Part shown: one piece after another, positions 11,280 to 23,399 of the stretch
Layout of the letters: each line of letters begins with the position of its first letter
Numbering within the stretch: position 1 is the first letter of the stretch
From: Amoebophrya sp. A120
Taxonomy: Eukaryota; Sar; Dinophyceae; Syndiniales; Amoebophryaceae
Direction: 5' to 3'
Length of the DNA stretch: 64,000 bases
Assembly: GCA_905178155.1 (NCBI GenBank)
Contig: CAJINV010000005.1
Span: forward strand, 612,564-676,563
Notes under the pieces: model-generated
What the model was told of the DNA's origin: nothing
The model's database searches: none
Seen by the model: only the letters and a program-made list of their open reading frames with translations
Position numbers and translations under genes: made by a program

Positions 11280-12587
11280 TTACAATCCCACGATCCGCGT
11301 CTGAGTCGATTCGACGGACCGCTCGCTGACGGTGCCGCCGCCGGTGTCGGTACTCAAATTCGACATGTTGTCATCCTGGCGGCTGTTCGGTCCCCGGACG
11401 ATCCCCATCTGCCGATTCGCAAGTCGCCTTTGCTCTTGTTGCACTGCACGCACTTCCTCTCCGAGCGATTCCCGGAAGGCTCGCTCTTCCTCCTCACGAG
11501 CTGGTGCTCTCGCTTGAAATTCTGCCTCGTCCTGCCGATTCTGTGCGACCTAGAAAAAGTGTGACGATGATTAATAAAGCAAGTCGTGCTCGTGTGCAAC
11601 CACATGATAACTTCCTGACTTTCTTATTCATAATCGTACAGCAGAGGCATAGGCATTTCCAGATTCACAGCAGTACGTAAGCACCCACAACCACATCTCG
11701 TTGCCGCACTACACCTCGCAATGCGAAATACAAAGCAAGAACAATTTAGTCCACGTGGTCTTCATGTAGCACGTCTAGTACTCTAACTGTATATCTAAGT
11801 CTTAGTACTACAAAACCAAACGAGAAGTACCCGTGTCATGGCAGTCTGCTGGAGAAACTCGATCTTCTCCTGCACTAGCGGTGACGGGTTTGTCAGCCCC
11901 AACTTTCTCACCAGCTCCGCAATCTCCTCTTCAGATCTGGCGTACTGGAGAGCATCCATCATCCTCTTCTGCTCGGACGACACTTGCAGTCGACCGGACG
12001 CCTTGGATGCGGACGAGTCCTGACAGGAAAACCAATGACATTGAGCGATGGTCTAAACTACATGAATTCGACGTTATAGGATGGCATGTTGATTTTGTTG
12101 CTGGTCATGGTCGAATATGCATCGGTGTAAAGATGTGGCAGCACTGATTCGATGCCGAAAATTGACAAAGGATAGACGTGCTCGACGCGAACCAAGAAGC
12201 TTCTACTACACAAAGAAGATGTTGCATTGCTTTGGCTACATAATCAAGTACCCCGCCCCTCCATCGCGATCTCGCCGCTGATAGAGCCCGTCCGAAGGCG
12301 CTTTGTTCACCCAGGAAGGACTCCGCTTCATCCGTAAACTCGCCACTCGTGCCACCATTCTGCGCTTTCTCTGCGACCACGTCTCCACCGCCGTCGACTT
12401 GTGCTTGTGCATTCGTGCTTTGCGCCTTCCCCATAAGACACAAGTTTGCGCCGCCGCCACTGCCCAGGCACATCTTCACGCTGGTTTTCACGAACCGGGG
12501 TACCACGGCCGAGCGGGAGCGCCCTGTCGAGCTCTGGTGGTGGAGATTGCGTGCGGGTAGAGTTGAAGTTGTGGCCTGTTTTTGCAT
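11280..12587 (-). CDS. Coiled-coil protein, three exons, GT-AG introns
   Basis: Exons are 12587-12252, 12019-11831 and 11549-11280 (336, 189 and 270 nt), all joined in phase 0 at GTACTT...CCTGTCAG and GTACTT...TTTCTAG. The product is 264 residues. The ATG at 12587 starts MQKQATTSTLPAR; an internal alternative is MCLGSGGGANLCLMG. The central exon is helical (QYARSEEEIAELVRKLG). The last exon is a Glu/Gln/Arg-rich coiled coil (REEEERAFRESLGEEV) with a Ser/Thr-rich tail ending TQTRIVGL. No introner is present. No family is recognised. An extra 5' exon in 12940-12620 cannot be excluded. Confidence 0.72.
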
Positions 12588-12806
12588 TCACATACTCTAC
12601 TCATTTTAGCTTTCACGAACAGATCATCGACGACCCTGTGAACGCGTAATATTCGAATCAAACACGATATCGATATCAAAGTCTACTACTGGTCCTTGAC
12701 TTTTGTTTCTAGAAAGGAACACCAAAAATGCATAGAAAAGTACGACGCGGCTGTGCAAACGGGAACCGTAGAGGATTTGGTCCTCGACCTCTCTTGTTCT
12801 TCCGTT

Positions 12807-12834
12807 TGTTGGTTGGTTGGTTGGTTGGTTGGTT
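12807..12834. repeat. GTTG tetranucleotide microsatellite
   Basis: About seven tandem GTTG units in the 5' flank of the gene starting at 12587. Confidence 0.95.
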
Positions 12835-12964
12835 CGTTGTTCGCGTGCGTGCTCGTCGGGCATTCCCGTTGGTCTTGGAGACTGCAGGGGGACCGCGGAG
12901 CACGACGGCAGTTTGTTGACACCGCGGAGCGAATTCATTTTCCACAAGTTTCGTTGTTTTTTTC

Positions 12965-13250
12965 GAACCTAGCTTGCGAAAAGCTCACCAGACCGAAAAG
13001 CTCTGCCCACTGGTGGTTTTCACTTTGATACGAATTTTTAAGGGTGAGAGTCATTGATGTTTGCCAGAGTCTATCCTCCTTTGTGATGAAACAAAGCGCG
13101 CCACCAATTCTTTTCCTTTTCCGAAGATACTTTTGGCGAAGTACCTTTTCGCCTTGTTAGTTCGTGCTTCAATTCTCTCAGCCAAAATACCCTTAACCAC
13201 GACGATGCGACGTTTTTCTCTCGGTTCCGCGATACATACTTTTATTCTAT
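12965..13250. repeat. Upstream module, copy 2
   Basis: Blocks shared with 10735-11000 include GCTTGCGAAAAGCTCA, CAGACCGAAAAGCTCTGCC, TTTGTGATGAAACAAA and AATTCTCTCAG, followed by a CGATGCGACGTTT stretch. Blocks are conserved while spacers are not. The copy lies 5' of the gene starting at 12587. Confidence 0.7.
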
Positions 13251-13259
13251 TTGCATCCC

Positions 13260-14384
13260 GCCACGAAACTGGAGACTCCATGACCATATTCTAGACTAAG
13301 GACGAGCAAACCTCAGACAATTATCGCCGTAAATCGCACTCTTAACCGATCAAAACGTGGGACATCTGGATTTTCATGCGAAGAGCCGATCGACACCACC
13401 AACGAGAGAACGGTGGAGGACGTAGCCTGAACAATTTCCATTTTCTGCGTATTCATTGCAAACACGCATGCCATTAAAACTGTTGTGATTTCCGTTCATG
13501 GCTTTGGCTGGTAGCGAGTTTTATATGCGCTGTCAACGATCGCACTGCGACTCGAAGTTTTAATCAAATTCAAGGGTTCATTTGTCTACTAGACGCGGGG
13601 CCTAGGTGGGATAACATTAAAGTTTGATTCGCCCTACCGCTGCGGGCGAACTGCGAGAGAGAAGCGGTAGTAGTTGCAGCTCTTGCTAAATTCATTTTTC
13701 ATTTTCTCTAGTATCTTCTTTGTTCATTATGTTATTACATAACACACCAAAGTGGTAAAGACAAAAATTCGTGAAACTGCAGAGCAGTTGAGCTTCATGA
13801 TACATCAATATTAGACAGGCGCGTTTTATGTAGACAAAGACAAATCATTGCTTAGAGTATGATGTATGAAACAATAGCGTTGTAGTAGGTGAAGTGAATG
13901 AAGACAAACGCCGAAAGAGCGACATGGTGATACTGGCAATACGAACTCATAAATTTTTGATATAGTTTTTAGCGTTTCGTGGGTAGTTTTGTTTTGTTTT
14001 CCTATCTTCCTCTTTCCTCGGTTTTTACATGGTCTGCTTTGTTGCAACTAAATTGCCGCTCTCTACTTTTGGATATCTTCCTCCATCGGCTTCTCACACC
14101 TTCACAGACGCGTCCGACTTGACTTGTACTAGAAGTTGCCTCCCGAAAGTCATCAGAGCCTCTCTGCTGCGACAGTTATCAAAATCGCAAAATTCCACCT
14201 TAATATATACTTTTTACTTTTGCTTTATTCTCGCCGGGGACATCAGATTTATTGTTGAGCTTTTCGTCACTTTTGCGTGATTCGGATTTTCATAAAAAAG
14301 TCAGATTCAAGTACAAGGAGCGGTTAAAAAGTCATTTATCAATTTTCAGGAGCTGCTTTCCCTCCGGTTTTTTCGTAGGGCGCT
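13260..14384. other. Intergenic, no gene seen
   Basis: About 1.1 kb between the upstream module and the stop of the kinesin-like gene. Only short ORFs without recognisable features occur, and no introner or RNA gene was seen. Confidence 0.5.
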
Positions 14385-17300
14385 CTACTGATGCGCGGCC
14401 GCGACCACTCCACCGAGCGTCGGACCCGGACGGGTGGTCAACACCTGCCTCGAAGTTGGCTTGAACGCCGACAAGGCGCCAAACGCAGGCAGCCGCGCGG
14501 CCGCGGCACTCCCTCCGCTGCCTCCGCCGGACGAGGCGCCAGTTGCGTAGGTGGCGGAGGCGCTCGTGGTTTTGAAAAGCCCCCTCTTCGTACTGCTGCC
14601 CGCCGGTATAATGTGCGTCGAGGAAATGTTCATTTTTTGCACGGCACTGGGAACTACAGAGGAAGCCATCGACTGCTGCAGAAACTGCGCCGTAGGGCTG
14701 GAGCCACTGTTCTTGGCAGCTGCTCCTGTAGAAGTTGTGCCTGTTGTACAACTACTCGCCACCGTGGAGGTAATAATTCCCCCGGAAGTTGTAGATGAAA
14801 AGTCGTTGCTGTAGGTCGGCTTCCTGCCTGCCTTCCCCAGGCTGGACTGCGTCCGCGGCGGCGGCGACATCGCGTCCTCGGGGCCCTCCTCCTCCACGGG
14901 ACTGGGAGCGGCGCGCGGAACGTTGTGCTTCTTCCGCATGCGCACGGCCTCGGGCACACCGAGGGTTTGATGTTGATGCTGCTTCGCCAGCATTTGGTCC
15001 TTGATGGTAGCGGGACGAGGAGAGATTTTTACAGCATTGTGCTGCTGCTGCGCAAATTCCGCATTTGATGCTTGATTTCCGCTGTTACCGAACGCAAACA
15101 CCGGGGCTGCAGGGTTCGCGCTGCCGTGCTGCTGCGAGGAACTATGTGTCACCACTGGTGCAGCAGCCCCTGCTGCTGTTCTGACGGGAACTGCCACTCC
15201 TGGAGCAGCCAGACGACTCCCACTACTAGAAGCAGATGCCGCTCCCGCCCCGGCGCCGAGGCTCAAGCGGGTCAGCGGAGTTGCGAGGTGTGGTCCGGCT
15301 CCGGAACCACCGGATTTTGTTGCTGCGCTCGATGAAGAGGATACGACACTCGTCACCTTCGCACTGATGCTGGTCGCGCTGGAAGTGTTTGGGGCCAACA
15401 GTAGAGGTCGCGCGGACGGCAGCGCGGTCGGGCCGAGGGTCGGCGGTGGTGGGGCAGGCACGGTTTGCAGGCCGCTGATCCGCCTCGGCTTCAGGGACGC
15501 GTTGCGGAGGGGTGGGCCACCAGCACGGGTAGATTTTTCCTGTTGGGGCAAATGCTGCTGCTGAAAGGTTCTGAACGTCGGAACGGTCGCGTCGCGCTGC
15601 CTCGGTGGGACCATCACGGAAAAAGTACCCGAAATCCGCGGCCGTACCGACCGGGAACGAAACCCAAGAAGCCCCGCTCGCTGGACCTCGTGCTCGTCTT
15701 CAACCTGATGCAGGATAATTTATTTTCTGCACGTTATCGTTATATATTCGCATGGGTTTGTAACGTTGCGTGTTCCTGTTTGTTGTTGATGCTGCACGAA
15801 ACGAAGAACCTGCTGTGGTCGTTTACCACGATGTCGTCACGACCGTTGCTCCTTTTCATGTGACAAAGAAAGCGATAAGTAACCTCCTTTCTACCGGGCT
15901 CAGAATCGCGGGCGGCGCGCGGGGCTCGGGCTGTCGAAGTTCCTTCCCGCGAATCATGGGCGTCCAGAAACCAGGCCGGTCTGCGAGTAAGCCTCTGGTC
16001 CCCGGGTGGACCGAGTAGGACGTTTGTGGCACCTACGTATGGAGAACGGAACGTTGATATTAAGAGAGTCATGGAAATCTTCTCGAATGAACTGACGCCT
16101 AGTTTCTCGAAACCGATGCCTACGTTACTTCGAATAAAAAAAAAGGACTGCAACAGCAGCGCATGAAAACATCAAGTAACGCCAGCACAATACGTGTACA
16201 AATTACTTGCAGCTGCTGCTTGGTCGACTGGTCCGCCCCACTCCCCTTCGCTGCAATCATTTCACTGTTCTGCTGTTTTTTCGGCGGCTGAATGACGAAG
16301 GGCGCGACGACTTTCGGGACCGAAGCGGAAACTGTGCCTGTGTTGGTACCGCCCGCAGCCTTGCTTCCGGATGAACCTCCAGGGTTGGTGTTGACAATTT
16401 TTGCCGTGGAGCTGGAATTTGGCGGCGGGGACAGCAGCGACCTTTTCTTGTTCTGCACCAAGCTCGCCTCGTCGACATGAAGGCTGGACCTCGCGGGGAC
16501 TACCACCGCATTACAACTCTGCTCGGTGTTTGTTCCAGCAGCAGCCGCCTGGTCCTGCTGTTCAAACGGCGAGGACCGACTGCTGCTCGACTGCGACCCG
16601 GGCAAAACGGGCACTTCCATCTGCAAGAGCGAGGTTGCTGGCTGGAAAGAAGAAGAGCCGCTTCCTATTACAATGAAAAATGCCCCCATCCCCAAAGTTG
16701 CAATAATTTGTCATGCGAAGTTTCCAAATGAAAACTTTTTGTCATGCATGAAAGGAGTGTGAATCTCTCTAATGCAGAGTCTAGGCGTATACAGCATCGC
16801 TTGCATGACAAGGGCCGCTCTTGCTGGGATCTTTTGCAATACAAGTTTTTGCTATTCCCGATTGAAGATCTGTGATGCTGGTAGATGTAAGAGGGCGAGT
16901 GTTTCATTTGGAAAGGTTTGCAATACAAATGCTCCAAAGTTCAAGTTCTGCGGTGGGGGCACTTTTCATTGTCATACTTCCGTTGCGCTGGATCAGCGTT
17001 TGGTTCATTCCCAGCAGCGTGTTGGTCGGGGACAAACGACTCGACAAAGAGTTTTGGTTTTGCTGCTGCTGTTGCACCACCTCTTCGACGTGTTCTTGTT
17101 CGTCTGGTATGCTTTCCGAGCCGGGCAAAATGGTCCGTGTCGACGTGATTCCGTTATAATCCCCAAGGAGACTAGCACTCGATGTCATGGTCATGGAGGG
17201 TGGTCGACTGGCTAATATCTCGCCAGCGATATTAGAAGTGGTCCCGTTCGAATGGTTGTTGTTATTTGATGTTCCGTGCAGGTTCATCGCAGAATTGTTA

Positions 17301-20300
17301 CTGGTAGAGCTTGATTTTGACAAAACCATCTCGGAGCTGGGCTCGGTGCCGGAAGAAATCGTCTTCTGCATCTTCTGAAGGGGAACGAAGCCGTGCTTCG
17401 AACTGGTTTTCTGCTGCTGCTGCACTCTCAACATAGAGGAAGAGTTGTCTGGTGCTGGGTCGACCGACACTGAAGACGACTCCGAGTGGTGACCTCCGGA
17501 GGAAGAAAGCGACAAAATCCGGCTCATTCCGGAGGCTTGTCTAGCGCCAGTCGCAACTACTCCATGCTGCAGCAATTTAGGATGTCTATTTTTAGTACTG
17601 TGCTTGTTGTTTCCTGGCTTGCTCGTGTTGAAAAAGCTGGTTTGATGTGCAGGAGCACCTCCTCCTATTGGTCTACTACTGCTCGAGGAGGAACTATGGC
17701 GCTCTCAAGTGTTACATTCTCAACTGTTACATGATTTGTCATGCAAAACTACAATCATCATCATCATCATGTAGTGGACACCCGCACCCAGCGCCACAGG
17801 TCAAGGATCCCCTCCCCGGGGGGGTGGGCGAGGAAGCACTTTCGGCGACCTCAACATACAAAAGCCGAGCGCTACCACGGCAAGTCGCCCCAATAAAAGT
17901 GCCAACCAGTCGGGAGCTACCCACCACACCTGATCAGTACAGCCCGGCCAGCTAGCCGAGCGCGACAGCCCAACATACAGAACGATCCAGGACCCGACCC
18001 ATTTTACGCCTTAAGTTTTTGTTCTCACGGAAGAGACGACGTACCCCTTTGGGCTACTTAAGGGGCGAGACTCTCCCTTAAGCCGCAACCCCACCCGGAC
18101 AGGGGAGGCTGGACCATTTGCGCCTTACCTGCGGCACGGACGAAAAAGGCAAGTGCCGCGAACCGGAGATGTCAAACCATTGGCCAGTTGTTTGTCACTG
18201 CTGACTGGCAACCCACCTGGGGCACAGCGACAACTTAACGGCTTAGTTTCTGCGTGGCGGTCAGAGTGCAACTCCTTGACTTATTCTGCAACAGAAGCAA
18301 AGGGTGGGAGGGGGGACGGGGGGCGTAAGCCGGAGTCGCGACGGAGCTTACCTTGAGCTTACCTTGAGCCTACAATCAGAATCTACACAATCAAGCTTCT
18401 TAGCATGACAAATTCTTTGAGGGCCAAACAGGCTCAGACTCTGTGCCAAATCTGTCATGAAAGACGCGCAAGGTCACCCCGTTCACTTTTTCCATTCTTG
18501 CATCACAAATTCATGTACATGTATATGTAACAGTTGAGAATATGACAGTTGAGAACGCCATAGGAACTGCTGCTGTGTTCTACGCCAGTCAAAACACTTG
18601 TTGGTGGGTTGAGCAACCGGGCTATGAAAGCCTCAGGTTGGAAATCCTCAAAGTGGAAATAATTTGTAATGCAAAAAAACGACCCCAGTTGAAGCGGCAT
18701 TTGTAGTCGGCGCATGACAAAATTCCCGGGCCTTTAAAGCATGTCTGTCATGCAGGTTAAGGCAAAGGGGTGCCCTTCTGTCGTGCTCGGCAGCACTCCA
18801 ATTCTTCACCCCTAGCAGGACAATGGTTGGCTTCCATTATGTCCTCTGCAATACAGTCTTTTTTGCCTTGCATATCATGCATCACAAATTGTTTCCATTT
18901 TGAGGATTTCCATTCTGAGGCTGTCATACGAGCACCGACGCTCGTAGTGCCACCTGCTCCACCCACTCCGCCGTATGCCCCGCCGAGCTGCATGCCAACG
19001 CGGCCCTCATAGTACAGGTTGCCCCGGGATTTTGGGGGCGAGGTGAAATACCGCGACTTCAGGTGCTTCGCAGGGACTACCTGGTGCTGTTCCTCTGAGG
19101 AGTTGTTGGGGTTAGTCGCGGAAGTAGAACCACCTATAGCACCAGCATTTTTATCCTTCGACGTCGCGTGAACCGTGCGGGTTCTACGTCGCTTCGCTTG
19201 GTTGCGCATCGCCTTTCGGAGAACCATCGCAAACTCCAACCAGCTTTGGATTACCTGGATATAAATTTTCTGCAATCGGATCATGCGGACGCTTATGTAC
19301 ACGACCTTTATAGTTACATCCTTATTCTGGTTTTAGCTCATATACTAGCTTATGATGTCAGAAGTAAAAATGTGTTTTTGAACAATTTATCAGAGTGAGC
19401 TGGGTTTTACGATTTGGACTCATGGGCTCTCGCCTCATATGACCATCGTGAGAAACTTCGCTTTTTCTCATCACTTTTTGGATCATACGGAAGATACGTG
19501 GGGTCGTGTTTTACCGTCGGTAAATCACAATGACAACACAACAAGTGTAAGTCTCGTGCTTTGCATATGAGTAACTTTAGACAAGATGAACAACCTGAAT
19601 TTGAAAAAATCATCCTCGTCATATATACCTCGGTGCCACAGTTTTCGCGGAGCGTCAGAAAGCTACACGCGTTAGCCATGGAGGAATCCTCGAAGAGCGA
19701 TTGCATCACTAGGCACAGCGGATCCTTGGGTCTGTGAGATCATGATTTGAGGATGAACAATTTGTACTATGTATTGTGCGTACGCTTGTGAACAACTGAC
19801 GTCACACTTATGGTTCTCACTTCAATCCACTGAAAAATCCATACTTCCTTCAAGATTAAGTACTCGTGCCGTTCGTTTTTCGCCATGTCGTCGAGCATCC
19901 TTCGCAGCGCTGCATGCGACTCTCGCACGGCATCGACGGCCGTTCCGGAGGCGTCCGGGTCGTCTGCGTATCAAATGTAAAAATGTCTGGGTCTGGAAGA
20001 TTAGAACTTGTCATGCTAAATCTAAATGATGCAAAAATCTGTGTTGCGTGAGTGCCAAAAGCTGTCCGCTTTTGACCAAGTTGAGAGGGAGTTTCTCACG
20101 CAGGAAAGGCATGATAGAGACCTCAAAGAATCTGTCATGCTAGGTCTCGCATTCCAGACCTCCTGGCCCATGCAAAACGTGCATGACAAGTCTCAGAATC
20201 TTCCAGACCCAGACATTTTTGCAGTTGATACTGCGGCTAGGTCGACGAAGGACAGCGTGAACCGGTGCGGCTTTGACGATGATGAGATCTTCGGGGGTTC

Positions 20301-22543
20301 TATCCTGAGTAAAAACGTCCCCACACCAGAGTCAGGATGGGGATTTTGCAACACAAACCTAGCGGTTTTGGGAGTCACGCATGACAAATTGCACTCCGCA
20401 GTGTAGTGCTGGTTAGCAAGTGCAGCTGCATCACAGATTCATCTGCTCATCCTGTTCACAGCATCACAAATTCCAGAACACGATTGGAAAGCACTCTCAT
20501 GGGGATGCGCATTACAAGTCTTCCTGTCTTTGCAAATCTGCATTACAACTCTGGCGTGGGTACGTTTTTACTCAGGATAGGTCCTTCTGTATTGTTTGTC
20601 TCTCCTACGTCGCTGGGCTTCATTACACTTGACGGTGGATCTTCGATGTTCACCAGAAAAACGCAGTGGCCCCTACTGGTCTCCGTACCGCGCTCGAAAT
20701 GCCGGTTCTGGTCGCCGAAGAAAAGTTATCGCTTTGGTACAAAATAACTGTGTGTTCCAGATCGCTTTGCGGATACAAAAAGCCGAATGTTGATGCAGCA
20801 GCGTCCCTCTTGAATGAGGCGCCGTTGTGCGATGTGTGAAATAAAGCTGCTGCGGTTTACACAGCCGCTCCGTTTGCGATCTACTGTGTCCGAGACTTTC
20901 AATTTTGTCAACATAATTTCGAGAGAAGCTACGACTTCTTTATGTAGTTCCCCTTAGTGTAGTTGCCTTCATCGATTGCTGCAAAACATAAAGATTTGCT
21001 TGTTTCAGTACACAGCAAGGAGGATCAGAAACACTACGTTGTGTTGCAGTATCGGATAACAGCCGGTGGTAGGCTATGGAAGCGTCAGGATTGAAATCGT
21101 CAAAGTTGAAATAGTTTGTGATGCATAAAATGCATGGCCCGAGGTACGTGTGTTGCAGAGCAGGCAAGTGATGCCGATTGTAAGCCTGTTTGGGGTCGTT
21201 AGAGCTCGAGTTGCTAAAATAGCATGAGAAAATCGGTCTTCGTTGCCTAAACCGCATGAAAAACTGGATTTAGGGATCACCAAAATTTGTCATGCGCCAC
21301 TTGGCAACTGGGTTCCAACTGGCATCCATTTTATGCATGACAAATCACTTCAACTTTGTCGATTTCAATCCTGACGCTTTCATATAGGCATCGGATTCGT
21401 CGCGAACCTCCTTCTCCGCCAGATCCAAGACTATCCTGCGCAAAAGTATCGCACTCGTAGTCGTACTAATTGCAATATATGCATGACAAATCCTGTTCTC
21501 AAGGTAAAACAGCATGACAAGTTCCAGTTGTCATGCTGAGCAAATTTGTAATGCCACTACTAGCACAAGAATACTTTTGCTTTCCATAAAGACCACCTCG
21601 CCGCCATTCCGCAGGATCACTTCGCACCCGACCCCGCTGCCTCCGTCCCCGGCGTCGGTACTAGTGGGAGTGGACGAGTTTTGGTGCAGCAACAAGTCGA
21701 CGATTTTCTGTTTGTACACCTCGAAAAAGCAAACCGTGACTATCCTGAGTAAAAACGTACCCACAGAGTCAGGATGGGGATTTTGCAACACAAGCCTAGG
21801 AGTTTTGTGAGTCACGCATGACAAGTTGCACTATGCAGCGTAGTGCAGGTTAGCAAGTGCAGCCGCATCACAGAATCATCTGCTCATCCTGTTCACAGCA
21901 TCACAAATCCCAAAACACGATTGGAAATGGCTCCCATGGGGATGCGCATTACAAGTCTTCCTGTCTTTGCAAATCTGCATTACAACTCTGGTGTGGGGAC
22001 GTTTTTACACAGGATAGTGATCCGCTGGGACTTTGTCCTTTCGTCCTGGAACAGCTTGGTTAGCGTGCGCGGAATCAGCCCGCGCAACGCGAAGGAGCTG
22101 CTGCCCCCGGTGAGCAAAAACGTCTTCCCCGCAGACTTGGGCCCGTAGCCGAAGAGAAACACGGATTTTTTCGCTTCAATGGCCGGATCGAGGAACCTCT
22201 TATCGAATTCGGTGAAGCGATCGTCTTGCTTCGTATTCGGAGGCATGATACCATCGAACTCGTAGGGTTTGCCGGTACCTGTGTCGTGTTTTTTTCTTTT
22301 ATCTACTTTATTTTTCTACACAACTTTTATTGATTTGCCATGCCACTTCTAAACCTTGACGGTCTGCTCCATGGTTATCGGGTCCTTGCATTCCGAGTAT
22401 GACAACACAAATTTTTGCTTTACTGATATTGTAGTACTGTCCTCCGCCGGATTCTGGGTGAAGTAAACGGTGCTGGCATCATGGTAAAGAAAATCGGGCG
22501 ACTGGTCGCAATTCAACACGCACCACGTGCTGTTCTGCGTCAT
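14385..22543 (-). CDS. Divergent kinesin-like protein, 15 exons, eight introners
   Basis: Approximate exons: 22543-22355, 22258-22022, 21740-21594, 21431-21390, 21074-21035, 20706-20585, 20300-20236, 19968-19864, 19731-19629, 19254-18934, 18622-18568, 17694-16982, 16665-16207, 16032-15895, 15704-14385. The sum is 4056 nt, 1351 residues. A kinesin motor occupies about residues 1-370. The P-loop is GYGPKSAGKTF (about 100-110), followed by GLIPRTLTKLF. VCFFEVYKQKIVDLLL matches the conserved region that precedes switch I. Switch I is TSRGHCVF where kinesins have SSRSH. Switch II is SFVDLAADD where kinesins have DLAGSE, so the usual Gly and Glu are missing. Then come LLDD-type helices and LVMQSLFEDSS. 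The rest is Ser/Gln/Thr-rich, with a short poly-Gln run. Six introns are GT-AG; the first (after TVK) has a less certain acceptor. It is likely microtubule-binding, with doubtful ATPase or motility. Confidence 0.82.
16666..16976. mobile_element. Introner element, family F (311 bp)
   Basis: The ends are TATTACAATGAAAAATGCCC and the inverted GGGCACTTTTCATTGTCATA. The direct repeats CTTCC are at 16661-16665 and 16977-16981. Excision joins LIQRNGS to GSSSFQP. The interior has TTTGTCATGC and GCATGACAAG-type motifs. Confidence 0.92.
17695..18562. mobile_element. Introner element, family G, with GC-rich cargo (868 bp)
   Basis: The terminal repeats are TATGGCGCTCTCAAGTG and the inverted GACAGTTGAGAACGCCATA. 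A second inner pair contains CTCAACTGTTACAT. The direct repeats GGAAC are at 17690-17694 and 18563-18567. About 600 bp inside (17780-18380) is GC-rich and unlike other introners, with no ORF of note. Excision joins GVEHSSS to SSSSRP in frame. Confidence 0.88.
18623..18928. mobile_element. Introner element, diverged family B (306 bp)
   Basis: The ends are TATGAAAGCCTCAGG and the inverted CTGAGGCTGTCATA, with long arms (GGAAATCCTCAAAGTGGAAA). The direct repeats are CGGGC and CGAGC, one mismatch. It resembles family B with compensating changes in both arms. Excision joins TSVGA to RLLNPPTS. Confidence 0.88.
19969..20230. mobile_element. Introner element, family C (262 bp)
   Basis: It runs from TATCAAATGTAAAAATGTC to the inverted ACATTTTTGCAGTTGATA, with GTCTGGGTCTGGAAGA in both arms. 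The direct repeats CTGCG are at 19964-19968 and 20231-20235. It lies within the switch II coding region: excision joins VDLAA to DDPDAS. Confidence 0.93.
20301..20579. mobile_element. Introner element, family D (279 bp)
   Basis: The ends are TATCCTGAGTAAAAACGTCC and the inverted ACGTTTTTACTCAGGATA. The direct repeats are GGTTC and GGTCC, one mismatch. Excision joins NNTEG to PPKISSSS. Several GCATnACAA motifs lie inside. Confidence 0.9.
21075..21384. mobile_element. Introner element, family B (310 bp)
   Basis: TATGGAAGCGTCAGGATTG with an inverted partner ending GACGCTTTCATA. The direct repeats TAGGC are at 21070-21074 and 21385-21389. It is the same family as 3811 and 27784. Excision joins DESD to AYHRLLS. 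Confidence 0.92.
21432..21588. mobile_element. Introner element, family A (157 bp)
   Basis: TATCCTGCGCAAAAGTATCG to the inverted GAATACTTTTGCTTTCCATA. The direct repeats AAGAC are at 21427-21431 and 21589-21593. Excision joins NGGEV to VLDLAEKE. Confidence 0.92.
21741..22016. mobile_element. Introner element, family D (276 bp)
   Basis: TATCCTGAGTAAAAACGTAC to the inverted ACGTTTTTACACAGGATA. The direct repeats are GTGAC and GTGAT. Its interior is closely similar to the element at 20301, about 1.2 kb away in the same gene. Excision joins TKSQRI to TVCFFEVY. Confidence 0.92.
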
Positions 22544-23399
22544 CTTTTATATTCAAACGAAAGGATGTCCCTCCAGCCGGCGGACGGCTGCTCTGGTTCG
22601 GGTCAGCGTCTCTCAGAAGTAGATCAATCGTAGCGGCTCTCCTCGTATGTGTGATTCCAAATAAGAGGCGGCTGTCTTCCTAATCATTGGGATTTCACAT
22701 TTGCGGCGATTTTCTTTGGACTCGCATTTCAAAAATCATTTGCCTGATTCATAGAAAATAAAGAAGTGGAGGTAGAAGTACAAGAAGCACACACGTCTAT
22801 TATTCCCAAGTTACAACTTTTGGACTCAAGAAACACGTTCCAGCACAGGAAGAGACGTGGAAATATCACCCCGTCTGTTTGACCTCTCTCACAGTCCTGT
22901 AGTGGTTGGTCTACACGGGGCTATCGCTATCTTCATCTCAAACGACGACGGGATAATTATACTGGAAGTGACGCGAGTCCTCATTGTACAGATACTACAA
23001 CACGCACACACAAGAATCAGAAGCATCCACGGAGCACCGATTGAGGCATGGACGGACACAAACAGGAGGGAACTGTAGCGGTAAACGCGAGTACACCTCC
23101 GCTGATGTTTTTGTTTTCCTTTTTTTTAAGAACAAAAACTTGTTGACTGGGTGGAAGAAGTAGATTATATATGTCCGCAAGCGACGATCGGCTTCTCGGA
23201 TGCGAATTCTCGCATCAAGGAGGATCTGTGTACAACTTCTTAGACAGGCAGCGTCGTGGTTCTGTAGGTGTTCCATCAATGGTACTGGTAAAAGTGCATG
23301 GGGCATGTAGCAATAAGTACTTACGGATAATATACTGAATGCGAGCGCCAGCTCTACCAGAAAGGCGGGACCGCAATAAAGTACTGGAAAATTTCTCTT
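22544..23399. other. Intergenic, no gene seen
   Basis: About 850 bp between the kinesin-like start and the stop of the glycosyltransferase-like gene. Only short ORFs occur. Confidence 0.5.

Noticed and set aside
12624-12947. Minus-strand ORF of 107 codons with Asn-Gln-Pro-Thr repeats
   Set aside because: The repeat peptide comes from the GTTG microsatellite. An upstream exon of the 11280-12587 gene is possible but no junction convinced me.
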